A DNA stretch of 33,800 bases. It comes from Candidatus Kaiserbacteria bacterium (lineage in GTDB: Bacteria > Patescibacteriota > Minisyncoccia > Phycocordibacterales > UBA2100). Under the pieces are notes generated by a model. That model did no database searches, was not told the DNA's origin, and worked only from the letters and a program-made list of their open reading frames with translations. Position 1 is the first letter of the stretch; every line of letters begins with the position of its first letter. The stretch lies in contig JAQBQU010000017.1 of the NCBI GenBank assembly GCA_028286865.1, forward strand, positions 78,395 through 112,194, written 5' to 3'. The position numbers were made by a program, and so were the translations under genes. Below are positions 1-7,403 of this stretch, in pieces.

Positions 1-476
1 GCGGCCGCTTCGCGCGCGTATTCGAGGTGCTGGCGCTGATCCGCTCCGACAGGCACGACGTCGGTATCGTAGAGGAGGATGTCGGCGGCCATAAGCATCG
101 GGTATGCGAAAAGTCCGGCATTCGCTTCGAGCCCCTTCGCGACCTTGTCCTTGAAGGCATGTGCTTGCTGCAAAAAAGGCACCGTGACGAGGCACTGGAA
201 TATCCACGAAAGCTCCGTGTGCTCCGGCACATCGGATTGTTTGAATATGATCGCCTGAGCGGGGTCGATGCCGACCGCCAAATAGTCCTTGGTGACATTG
301 ATGATATTGGTGCGTACCGCCGCCGGGTCGCGCAGTGAGGTGAGTGCATGGTAATCCGCGACCATCAGCATGCTGTCGTTCTCACGAGCGAGTTCTACAA
401 AGGGTTTGAGCGCACCGAAATAATTACCCACGTGAAGGGCGCCCGACGCCTGTATCCCCGTAAAAAGCCGTTGCAT
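1..476 (-). CDS. trpS: Tryptophanyl-tRNA synthetase, N-terminal part (cut by window edge)
   Basis: Class I aminoacyl-tRNA synthetase that charges tRNA-Trp. Translating the minus strand from the ATG at 476-474 gives 158 codons open to the window edge. It begins MQRLFTGIQASGALHVGNYF; GIQASGALHVGN carries the HIGH-like ATP-binding motif in the form typical of TrpRS. Further TrpRS-like blocks follow: MVADYHALTS, IIFKQSDVPEHTELSWIF and the segment ending PMLMAADILLYDTDVVPVGADQ. The KMSKS loop and C-terminal half lie outside the window. The start is well placed: TATATT at 484-489 (minus) ends 7 bases before the ATG, and there is no Shine-Dalgarno sequence. The gene runs on its own promoter behind the histidine kinase, whose stop is at 509. 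TyrRS is the nearest relative but fits these motifs less well. Confidence 0.95.
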   Translation of the reverse strand, partial: MQRLFTGIQASGALHVGNYFGALKPFVELARENDSMLMVADYHALTSLRDPAAVRTNIINVTKDYLAVGIDPAQAIIFKQSDVPEHTELSWIFQCLVTVPFLQQAHAFKDKVAKGLEANAGLFAYPMLMAADILLYDTDVVPVGADQRQHLEYAREAA

Positions 477-483
477 AGGCGTA

Positions 484-489
484 AATATA
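484..489 (-). promoter_or_regulatory. -10 hexamer TATATT, 7 bases before the trpS ATG
   Basis: The hexamer is read on the minus strand and the gap to the ATG (477-483) is 7 bases. No convincing -35 box lies 16-18 bases upstream. The position implies a leaderless transcript. Confidence 0.6.
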
Positions 490-508
490 GCAGAAATACC
501 GACGAGCC

Positions 509-2083
509 CTAAGCTGCCGGGAACTCAATGATGAATCGGGAGCCCTTATCTTTTCCGTCGGATTCGGCCCAGATATGGGCGCCCTGGGCTTCTATAAAGG
601 TCTTGGCGAGATAGAGGCCGACGCCGGTGCCGAGAAGATTCACCTTCTGGGCATCAGCGCGCGAGAATTTCTTGAAAAGTTGCGGCAATACTGCGGGGTC
701 GATGCCGACACCGGTATCGCTCACCGTCGCACGGATAGCGACTCCATGGCGCTCGACCGAGATCGTGATACCGCCCTTCGGAGTGTATTTAAGAGAATTA
801 TCAACGATATTGCCGATCACCTCTTTTACCTTGCCCTCATCGCCTACGACCATGTATTTCTGCGCGGGATCGAATCGCGTCTCAAGCGTGAGGCCCTTTT
901 TATTGGCATGCGGCTTGTAACCGTCGGCGATGGAAGAAACGATCGCCGACATATCGAACGGGGCCTTCGCGAATTCGATCTGGCCGAGCTCCATCTTCGA
1001 TTTGCTCAGGTATTGCGCAATGAGGTTGAGCACGTCATTGCCCTGGATGAGGATCGTCTCGGCGACCTCTTTGGTCTTGGGACTCACCTCTCCGGTCGTG
1101 CCGTCCATGATAAGTGATGCGTAGCCTCGCATCGCGGTGATCGGATTGCGGATCTCGTGGGAAGCAAAAGTCATAAATTCAGATTTCTCCTCGCTCAGTC
1201 TCTGTATCTCCTCGCGCTGCTCGACCTCTCTGATGATGCTTCGGACCATGAGCACCGAGAAGCTCAGTACCAGTACGAAGACGCTCATGCGGAACACCGT
1301 TTCCCCGGCACTGCGGGAGTTCGCTATCTCGATGAGGCTCGTGACGGAGAGCAGGAATGCGACGACCTCGGTCGCGAGCACCTTTATATTGAGCAGATGA
1401 TACCGATATATAGCGTATGCGGTGCATGCGATAAAGGGAAAGATAAAAAGCGCCGAGAGCGGAAGAAAACGCGCGTTGTTGTAAAGCGCCGGGAGCACGA
1501 AGTTGAACATAAGAATGCACACGAAGGTAATGAACGTGCCCACGCTCATGACGACGATCTGACGACGGGCGTCGCCTTGTCTGCGAACTGCTTTTACAAC
1601 GAGCATAATGATGCCGCTCAATATCAGGGCCGCGACCGTGAGCCCGAAGACGGGTATCAGCGGCCCGTTCTGTATCTGTGTCACGACTCCGGAGCTTGAG
1701 GTCGCGGATACCTCTTTGAAGACCAGTGGCGTGAGGGTAAGGATCGAGACCACCCCCACGAAAGGGATAAGGAGCCAGTAGTACAAACGGTGGAACTTCT
1801 TACTATCGTCGGGGAAGACGGAGCAAAGCGTAAAGAACGCGAATGCATGCCAACAGGCGAAGAAAATAATCGTTCGCGTGATCCAGAGGCCGAACGACGC
1901 GACCGAGGGCTGATACTGTGCGTAGTTGGCGATGCTCCACACGATCGTGATGAGCGAAAAGATGAGGAAGGTACGATTGGTTATACTTTTTCTGTTGCTG
2001 AAATAGATCGTGAATCCCAGAAGGCCGATCCCTGCAGCGGTAATACCGACCGAGATGAGGTCAAGATTCAGTGCAAAGTTCAT
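509..2083 (-). CDS. Membrane-bound sensor histidine kinase with multi-pass N-terminal region
   Basis: A 524-residue sensor kinase. Residues 8-240 hold about seven or eight hydrophobic segments, and another lies near 262-280. The layout, including the AYAIYRYHLLNIK segment at the end of the sensor region, resembles the 7TM-type histidine kinase N-terminus. The HisKA motif is FASHEIRNP with phospho-acceptor His309. The ATPase domain has the N box (N425, N429), the G1 box DTGVGID (D456) and the G2 box GTGVGLYLAK (about 485-494). A complete catalytic core is therefore present. The start overlaps the stop of the nitroreductase gene by 4 bases (ATGA), yet TATAAT ends 6 bases upstream, so it can be translated by coupling or from its own leaderless transcript. 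No response regulator is encoded in the window. The ligand and the partner are unknown. Confidence 0.9.
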   Translation of the reverse strand: MNFALNLDLISVGITAAGIGLLGFTIYFSNRKSITNRTFLIFSLITIVWSIANYAQYQPSVASFGLWITRTIIFFACWHAFAFFTLCSVFPDDSKKFHRLYYWLLIPFVGVVSILTLTPLVFKEVSATSSSGVVTQIQNGPLIPVFGLTVAALILSGIIMLVVKAVRRQGDARRQIVVMSVGTFITFVCILMFNFVLPALYNNARFLPLSALFIFPFIACTAYAIYRYHLLNIKVLATEVVAFLLSVTSLIEIANSRSAGETVFRMSVFVLVLSFSVLMVRSIIREVEQREEIQRLSEEKSEFMTFASHEIRNPITAMRGYASLIMDGTTGEVSPKTKEVAETILIQGNDVLNLIAQYLSKSKMELGQIEFAKAPFDMSAIVSSIADGYKPHANKKGLTLETRFDPAQKYMVVGDEGKVKEVIGNIVDNSLKYTPKGGITISVERHGVAIRATVSDTGVGIDPAVLPQLFKKFSRADAQKVNLLGTGVGLYLAKTFIEAQGAHIWAESDGKDKGSRFIIEFPAA

Positions 2084-3126
2084 ACGGAGATTATAACGGG
2101 CTTTTTGCGCGCGGTTCGTGCAGTAGCAGGTCGTATCGGGACACCGACGCGCAACAGCATCGCGATGGTCGCGCTTTCAGCACGAACCTCGGTTGCAATC
2201 GTGTTGCGAGCATCAGATACACGCAGATGCAGCTCTGATTCGAAATCGGCATCTCTGCTTCGCGATAGATATTCCGCGACATAGAGCAAACCGGCCATTG
2301 GCTGTGCCGCAAGACCACTTGCGGTCGCGGTGAGCCAGATGCGTTGCATTGCTCTGCCCGCTCGAATGAAATCAGATGGTTCGGTATTCGTTAGAAGAAG
2401 AGCCGCGCACGCACCCGCTTGTGCGTATACCGCCGCGTTCGCGCTCGCTGCGCTGCGCGCAAATCCGAGCTTGTTAAGCAGGCGTATGACCGGCCAGTGT
2501 TTGATGACACGAAACGCGGCGCGCACCGGCGGCGGTAGCTCAGTGGTCTTGATATAGAGACCGGGGACGCCGGCATCGTTATCCGACCGCTTCCACAGAA
2601 TGCTCTTGAAAAAAAGTCGGTGCAGCTTACGAGTACGGAGCGCCACCTCCTCCATCACGCTGACCGCGTTTGCAATGCGGCTGATCCCCTCGCGGCTCGT
2701 CACGATCTCAATGGCAACACCGGGCTCTTTGATATCGCGTATCGCATTGAGGGCGTCTTCCGGGACGGAAAGCGCATAGGGCCCCCGCTGCGTATGCCGG
2801 CGCTCTATCGCATCCGAGAGCGGTGACTTTTCTGCTGCGCGTGCCGAGAACCGTATTCGAGCGGCTGTCTCGCTCGTGGGAAAGAGGTCGACCGATGCCG
2901 TAAGTCCTTCCTCTCCCGACGCGACGACTACGTTTTCAATGAGCGCGCCGATAGCAATATAAGTACCCCGCCCTTCCACATTGAGTATCGGGTGATCGAG
3001 CTCCGGCAATGCCTTGATGAACAGCTCATCGTCCGAAACAGAAAATTCCCATGGCTGGGAATTGTCCCCCGAGGGGGCTGAGACGGCGCGCGATACTATC
3101 TTCTCTATCGCGGCTCGGTGATTCAT
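2080..3126 (-). CDS. Nitroreductase-fold (Acg/Rv1355c-type) flavin oxidoreductase
   Basis: A 348-residue protein of the nitroreductase superfamily, which binds FMN and oxidises or reduces small substrates with NAD(P)H. The N-terminal SAPSGDNSQPW (residues 16-26) and the later block AGRAMQRIWLTATASGLAAQP are hallmarks of the Acg-like branch rather than the short NfsB-type enzymes. It has no signal peptide or membrane segment. It overlaps the upstream ThiF-like gene by 4 bases (ATGA at 3123-3126) and the downstream kinase by 4 bases, and has no promoter motif of its own, so its translation is probably coupled to the E1-like enzyme. In mycobacterial Rv1355c (annotated MoeY) a ThiF domain and a nitroreductase domain are, as I recall, fused in one polypeptide; here they would be two adjacent genes. 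The substrate is unknown. Confidence 0.8.
   Translation of the reverse strand: MNHRAAIEKIVSRAVSAPSGDNSQPWEFSVSDDELFIKALPELDHPILNVEGRGTYIAIGALIENVVVASGEEGLTASVDLFPTSETAARIRFSARAAEKSPLSDAIERRHTQRGPYALSVPEDALNAIRDIKEPGVAIEIVTSREGISRIANAVSVMEEVALRTRKLHRLFFKSILWKRSDNDAGVPGLYIKTTELPPPVRAAFRVIKHWPVIRLLNKLGFARSAASANAAVYAQAGACAALLLTNTEPSDFIRAGRAMQRIWLTATASGLAAQPMAGLLYVAEYLSRSRDADFESELHLRVSDARNTIATEVRAESATIAMLLRVGVPIRPATARTARKKPVIISV
2090..2095 (-). promoter_or_regulatory. -10 hexamer TATAAT, 6 bases before the histidine kinase ATG
   Basis: A perfect TATAAT on the minus strand inside the last codons of the nitroreductase gene, with a 6-base gap (2084-2089) to the ATG. It would allow the kinase to be transcribed separately. 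No good -35 is visible. Confidence 0.6.
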
Positions 3127-4241
3127 GACGTGAGACCGATGGTCTTGAGGAACTGCGCGCGCGCCGCTTCGCGGGCATCGTGCCGTGCTTCAAATTCTGG
3201 ATCAAGGATGGCGTCGAGACTGATCTCGCGCTTACTTTCTGAAAGCGGTTGGCCGAGGGCGAGGCGCTTGAGCGCGTACGCGATAGCAACGCCGGAAAGC
3301 GTGGCAGCATCACCGAGCTGCGGCCAGGAATATATCGTTTTGCCCACCTCCAATAGTGACGACATCATACGCTCGGTGACAAATGCGGGGCCTGCGATCT
3401 TAGTCGCAAGCTTCGGCAGCTCCTGCGGCGGAAATGTCTTGAACTCTTCGAGTGTGATATCTCCGACCGCACCATTGAAGAGCAGCGCCGTTTTATCGAG
3501 GTCGAACCGCTCAGCTTCAAAAATAATGTTGTCGCCGTTGTCGGTCGCCATAATGACCGGAATGCCGCGCGAGCGTGCCTCAAGTCGCAAGCGGATCTTC
3601 ATCTCAAGGTTATCGGTCTCCTCGACCAAGACATCCGCTCCTTCAAAGAAGGCGGCGATATTCGCGTCGGTCACGCCGGAGTCGTACACTTCTACGGTGG
3701 CGTAGGGATTGAGCTGATAGATATATTCAAGCGCGAGGTCGGTCTTCTTTCTCCCTACCGCAAGAAAGTCCTGCCGAATGCGATTGAGATTCGACGGTGA
3801 GACCGTGTCGGGGTCAGCGATCTTCACATGCTTTGCTCCGCCCATGAGTGCAAACGTGGTGAGTCCATGGCTCCCGACCGAGAGTCCTGCGTACGCCACG
3901 CAGATGCCGTAGAGCTTCTCTTGCTCTTCTTTGGTGATGATATTTCTGTTGCGAGCGGTGCGTATCTCCTGGTGCTCCTCCTCGGGCAAATAATGTGCAA
4001 GGGTGGAATTCCACGGGAAATAGACCCATTGTCCGCACGTTTCAAGCGGCCGCCCCTGTGTGTACGACACGATGAATGCCGCCGTCTCCTCGGCGTGTTC
4101 CCGCTTGAACTTGAAGGGCGGATTGCGTATCTCGCAGAGATCCGTAAGGAGCTCCTGATACTGATCGACGACGCGCGTCGGCTTCAAGCGATCCCGAAAT
4201 GCTTCGAAGGTCTCGATCGAGCTGTCGTGAAATACCGGCAT
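3123..4241 (-). CDS. ThiF/E1-like adenylyltransferase
   Basis: A 372-residue member of the ThiF/MoeB/E1 superfamily, whose members adenylate a carboxyl terminus or small-molecule carboxylate. The nucleotide-binding region starts near residue 115: AYAGLSVGSHG (GLSVGS 119-124) replaces the usual GxGxxG, followed by IADPD (141-145) and SNLNR (150-154), which supplies the conserved Asn and Arg. A further acidic element is VEETDN near 206-211. I see no CxxC zinc motifs and no obvious catalytic cysteine loop, so it may only adenylate and not form a thioester. An N-terminal extension of about 110 residues is not assigned. TACAAT ends 6 bases before the ATG. The downstream nitroreductase starts inside its stop codon. 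It is not a clear ThiF or MoeB, because no thiamin or molybdopterin genes are nearby. Confidence 0.8.
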   Translation of the reverse strand: MPVFHDSSIETFEAFRDRLKPTRVVDQYQELLTDLCEIRNPPFKFKREHAEETAAFIVSYTQGRPLETCGQWVYFPWNSTLAHYLPEEEHQEIRTARNRNIITKEEQEKLYGICVAYAGLSVGSHGLTTFALMGGAKHVKIADPDTVSPSNLNRIRQDFLAVGRKKTDLALEYIYQLNPYATVEVYDSGVTDANIAAFFEGADVLVEETDNLEMKIRLRLEARSRGIPVIMATDNGDNIIFEAERFDLDKTALLFNGAVGDITLEEFKTFPPQELPKLATKIAGPAFVTERMMSSLLEVGKTIYSWPQLGDAATLSGVAIAYALKRLALGQPLSESKREISLDAILDPEFEARHDAREAARAQFLKTIGLTS

Positions 4242-4247
4242 GGCGCC

Positions 4248-4253
4248 ATTGTA
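4248..4253 (-). promoter_or_regulatory. -10 hexamer TACAAT, 6 bases before the ThiF-like ATG
   Basis: On the minus strand the hexamer lies between the PaaK-like stop (4286) and the ATG (4241), with a 6-base gap. It suggests that the ThiF-nitroreductase pair has its own leaderless start. Confidence 0.6.
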
Positions 4254-4285
4254 TCACTGGTGTATCACTTCGCGTATCGCGTTGC

Positions 4286-5791
4286 CTACTGAGTGCGAAT
4301 AACCCACTTTTGTTTTATGTCGCGGCGGAAATAGAGCGGGTCTTCGTGCGGCCAGAATATGAGATGCGGCTCGGCGCGTTCGCCCAGGAACTTTGCAAGC
4401 TCACTGAACTCCCCGTTCTTCTGCTTGAGGTCTTTTACGATCTCGGCAAGAAGCTGGGAGGAAAATGTCTTCGAGGCCTCCTTTTCGGAGCGGAGTTCAA
4501 TGTTGATCTCGAGGTATTGGTCGTGCTGGTCGTCATATTTGGTGACGAGCGTGAAGCGACCGGTCACGAACGGTGCGAAGACCTCCTGCAGAAGCGTCTC
4601 TTTGATGGTTTCCGGATAGATCTGGAGGCCATAGAGGGTCGTAGAAAGGTCAGAGCGCTCATATACATAGACAAAAGGGAGCTTCGCGAGCGAGGGCTCG
4701 ATCTTCGCGTCGCGCATCTCTTTTGCCAGATCGATGCCGTGCTCTTTGAAAAGGGATGCGATGCGCTCGAATGCGTAGACCCCGCCATTGTCGCCGATGG
4801 CGTAGCGGATCAAAGGCATCGCGCTATCTCCCGATATCAGAAGTTCGCCGTTGGATTCTTCAAAGGACGTAAAGGTCGGATTGAATTGTGCGAGTGTTGG
4901 CGTTTTGTTGATCGAACCGAAAAGTTTGGCAAAAAGCTCCGTATCGGCACCGGCGATGCGGCGTACCAGTATCGAAAGCGGTGTTTCCGCGGCCATAGTT
5001 CCCAGGTCGGCAGTTCCGTATATGTTCATGGTGTCGGTAAGCGCATTTTTGATGCCGGCTTTCTTTGATATGTAGTCGCGGAAATGCTCACTGAACGCCT
5101 CGGCGGCGAAAAGAAGCGCCATGCGATACCCTTTCAAAGAGATCCCCTTCTCTGCCGCTTCATCGATGACGTCCTTAATGAACGGAGGATACCCTGCCAA
5201 GATTATCTGGTCGTACTGCGGTGCGAGAAGTCGAAGGATCTTGAAGATCTCCGTCTTGTTGATGCCGGGAGTTATGACCGAGATCGGGTGTCCGCGCTTT
5301 CCGAGCAGCTGAAATGCCTGGTAGGTGATCAGTCCGCCGATCCACACGCCCATGCCGAAGCAGACGATAACGAGCGTGGGCTTGGTCTTCGAGAGCGAGC
5401 TCTGCAGAAAGAAACGCTCATGAACCAGCGCGGATTGCTCGTCAATTGCATGGGAGCGTGCAAAGTAGAACGGTTCTCCGGTCGATCCGGAGGTGGATGT
5501 CATGATGTGCGGAGTTGCGAGCGCCCCGCCCCAGAAAAGATCCTTGTACTTATAGTCGCGAAGATAATTATTTTTATTCGTCGGAGGAATATGGGTGATA
5601 TCCGCCGCGGAGTTCACAAGGTCTTTTACAAAGCGGTTCTTTTTGAGGAACGCCTTATACGCCGGAACCTCGCGGCTCATGCGCTGATAGAGCTTGTAGA
5701 TGTGGGCCTGGACCGCCTGAAAAGCATTGGAAGAGGGCTTGGCGGTCTTCGTGAGCGATCTGCGTTTTGGAGAGACGGTGGTCCGAGTCAT
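4286..5791 (-). CDS. PaaK/CapK-like adenylate-forming enzyme
   Basis: A 501-residue protein of the ANL (adenylate-forming) superfamily, closest in layout to phenylacetate-CoA ligase, CapK and LuxE-type enzymes that activate a carboxylate with ATP. Visible motifs are the A3 phosphate loop STSGSTGEP (about 99-107), the A5-like NIYGTADLG (256-264), RYAIGD (329-334, adenosine ribose-binding Asp) and a C-terminal lysine-rich tail with Lys about 494. The start at 5791 is preferred over an upstream in-frame start at 5833, because the latter would overlap the aminotransferase gene and lose the TATAAT-N6-ATG arrangement. The first 20 residues are basic and probably disordered. The stop is 44 bases before the ThiF-like gene. 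The acyl substrate and the acceptor (CoA, a protein or an amine) cannot be read from the sequence. Confidence 0.8.
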   Translation of the reverse strand: MTRTTVSPKRRSLTKTAKPSSNAFQAVQAHIYKLYQRMSREVPAYKAFLKKNRFVKDLVNSAADITHIPPTNKNNYLRDYKYKDLFWGGALATPHIMTSTSGSTGEPFYFARSHAIDEQSALVHERFFLQSSLSKTKPTLVIVCFGMGVWIGGLITYQAFQLLGKRGHPISVITPGINKTEIFKILRLLAPQYDQIILAGYPPFIKDVIDEAAEKGISLKGYRMALLFAAEAFSEHFRDYISKKAGIKNALTDTMNIYGTADLGTMAAETPLSILVRRIAGADTELFAKLFGSINKTPTLAQFNPTFTSFEESNGELLISGDSAMPLIRYAIGDNGGVYAFERIASLFKEHGIDLAKEMRDAKIEPSLAKLPFVYVYERSDLSTTLYGLQIYPETIKETLLQEVFAPFVTGRFTLVTKYDDQHDQYLEINIELRSEKEASKTFSSQLLAEIVKDLKQKNGEFSELAKFLGERAEPHLIFWPHEDPLYFRRDIKQKWVIRTQ

Positions 5792-5797
5792 ATATAT

Positions 5798-5827
5798 ATT
5801 ATAACACTGATTGTGCCGTATTGTCCA
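5798..5827 (-). promoter_or_regulatory. Promoter TGGACA-N18-TATAAT for the PaaK-like gene
   Basis: On the minus strand, TGGACA (5822-5827) and TATAAT (5798-5803) are 18 bases apart. TATAAT ends 6 bases before the ATG and overlaps the stop codon of the aminotransferase gene. This site has both boxes, so it supports reading the recurrent hexamers as promoters. Confidence 0.65.
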
Positions 5828-6848
5828 GGGCATACTTCATGCACTCAATTACACGGCCTAAATGCTCAGCGGAGGGGACGGACGCGCGTATCGTATTGCG
5901 CAGTACGTCTTGCGCGCTCGCGATGCCGCTCATTACATCGCCCCGAGCTACCATGATGCCCTGCTCAGACAAAGTCGTCTGCATGGATCCGCTGTCGGGG
6001 ACGCGCATGAGAATAAAGTTGGTCTCGGAGCTGTATGGGGTGATCCGCGGAAGCTCTCGCAATGCCGCCATGAATACATCGCGCTGTGCAATGACCGCAC
6101 GTACCCGCTCGCGAATATGGTCGATGTGTTCGAGTCCTCTGAGTGCCGCATACGCCGATGAGTGCGCGACCGGCCATGGAAGCATGCGTTCTCGAAGTGC
6201 AGCGACGGTATCGCTCCGCGCTATACAGTAGCCCACACGGGCTCCGGCGAGTCCGAATGCTTTTGAAAGGGTGCGCAGGATGATGAGCGGCTGCCTGCTC
6301 AGTCGACCGATCGACGACGTCTCTGCGAATTCAAAATATGCTTCATCAATAACGACGGTCGTCCCCTTTTTTTGGGCGGCATCAAGAATGCGATCAAGGT
6401 CTTCTTGGGGTATGCGACTGCCGAGCGGATTGTTGGGCTGACAGAGAAAGACGACATCCGTTCCCTCTTGTATGCAGGTAATGGTTGCTTCGGTCGGAAA
6501 TATAAATTGCCCGCCGTTCTCGCGATAGCACACGGTGTCATAGGCAAGCCCGACCGTCTTGAAAATGCGCTCGTATCCGTAGAATGTCGGCACCGGCAGA
6601 AGTACCCGTTTGCCGTCTTTTGCATAGAGCTCTGCGAGGACGCGGATAGCGGCGTCGGATCCGGGCGTCACCAGTATCTGATCCGCCTGTACGCCGGCGT
6701 ACCTTGCAAGTGCCGCGGCAATCTCCGAATAATCCGCATACGTGGAATATTCCTTTGTCGTCACCGAACTATAGGCCGCGAGGAGCACCTCATCGAGCAG
6801 CCAGTAGCTCTCGTTGTGCTGCAGCGCAATGACGTCGCTTCCGTGCAT
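5799..6848 (-). CDS. HisC-like class I/II PLP-dependent aminotransferase
   Basis: A 349-residue fold-type I aminotransferase most like histidinol-phosphate aminotransferase. The PLP-lysine motif is TLSKAFGLAGARVGY with Lys196. Other cofactor residues are in CQPNNPLG (Asn139/140) and VIDEAYFEF (Asp168, Tyr171), and RTLSKAF matches the HisC signature closely. No other histidine biosynthesis gene is nearby, so a role in making histidine is not supported; HisC-like enzymes also act on aromatic amino acids and other keto acids. The stop codon is 7 bases before the PaaK-like ATG, so the pair may be co-transcribed. Upstream of the ATG is GATACT with a 7-base gap, one mismatch from the TANNNT pattern seen elsewhere. 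Confidence 0.85.
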   Translation of the reverse strand: MHGSDVIALQHNESYWLLDEVLLAAYSSVTTKEYSTYADYSEIAAALARYAGVQADQILVTPGSDAAIRVLAELYAKDGKRVLLPVPTFYGYERIFKTVGLAYDTVCYRENGGQFIFPTEATITCIQEGTDVVFLCQPNNPLGSRIPQEDLDRILDAAQKKGTTVVIDEAYFEFAETSSIGRLSRQPLIILRTLSKAFGLAGARVGYCIARSDTVAALRERMLPWPVAHSSAYAALRGLEHIDHIRERVRAVIAQRDVFMAALRELPRITPYSSETNFILMRVPDSGSMQTTLSEQGIMVARGDVMSGIASAQDVLRNTIRASVPSAEHLGRVIECMKYALDNTAQSVL

Positions 6849-6905
6849 AAGAGAGAGTATCGCCGTTTCTGGCGCACCTGCAACCCCCCGAGTGCGCGAA
6901 GCCCG

Positions 6906-7388
6906 CTAGCTGCGCACCGCTGCGAGCGCCGCATAGGAGCCGATCAGCCAGAACAGCGCATACGCCGAGCCGAATATCTCTGACGCGGGCGCCGAAAAAT
7001 GCCAAAGCGCAGAGAGTGCCGGCAGCTGCATCCAGAAGACTGCGAGCAGAGCGGTGGTCGCAAGGCCCGCGAGGATCGCGTTGGGCACTGAAGCAGAATT
7101 ATAGTCGCGCGAGATCCGATGCATCATGACCGTAAAGACGCCGAGCAGAAGGAGCAGTATCACGGCATACGGAACTCCTTTGATGCTTGCGAGCGACGCG
7201 CCCACGATGGCGCTTTTTGAGAGAAGTGCGGCACACAGATAGGTGGGCGGAAGTGCGAGAGAAAGCGCTATAGCTCGCGAGGCGCCGGAGCGAAGCGCAT
7301 CGACGGTCACGAGGAGTACCAAAGCGACCAGAATGATCCAATCGGTCGAGATATGCGCGAATGTTCCGGTGACCGAAGCAAGATCCAT
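6906..7388 (-). CDS. Small multi-pass membrane protein, unknown function
   Basis: A 160-residue protein made mainly of hydrophobic helices, about four: near residues 15-33, 38-60, 68-88 and 105-120, with a further weakly hydrophobic stretch at the C-terminus. I recognise no motif. It starts 15 bases after the dnaJ stop but has a clear TATAAT ending 6 bases before its ATG. A 57-base gap separates it from the aminotransferase downstream. The compositional bias supports a real membrane protein rather than a chance frame. Confidence 0.7.
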   Translation of the reverse strand: MDLASVTGTFAHISTDWIILVALVLLVTVDALRSGASRAIALSLALPPTYLCAALLSKSAIVGASLASIKGVPYAVILLLLLGVFTVMMHRISRDYNSASVPNAILAGLATTALLAVFWMQLPALSALWHFSAPASEIFGSAYALFWLIGSYAALAAVRS

Positions 7389-7394
7389 CGGGAT

Positions 7395-7400
7395 ATTATA
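7395..7400 (-). promoter_or_regulatory. -10 hexamer TATAAT, 6 bases before the ATG at 7388
   Basis: A perfect minus-strand TATAAT just beyond the dnaJ stop codon (7404), with gap 7389-7394. It indicates a start separate from the chaperone operon. Confidence 0.6.
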
Positions 7401-7403
7401 ACT

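Noticed and set aside
4199-5956. Two long plus-strand frames (289 and 290 codons) opposite the PaaK-like and aminotransferase genes
   Set aside because: They are antisense to genes with clear motifs, have no recognisable family and arise from the codon bias of the real strand.
509-6848. TOMM (thiazole/oxazole peptide) cluster
   Set aside because: A ThiF-like protein and a nitroreductase are present, but I see no YcaO cyclodehydratase and no precursor peptide, so the label is not justified.
5799-6848. Histidine biosynthesis (hisC)
   Set aside because: The sequence is HisC-like, but no other his gene is in the window, so I leave the gene unnamed.
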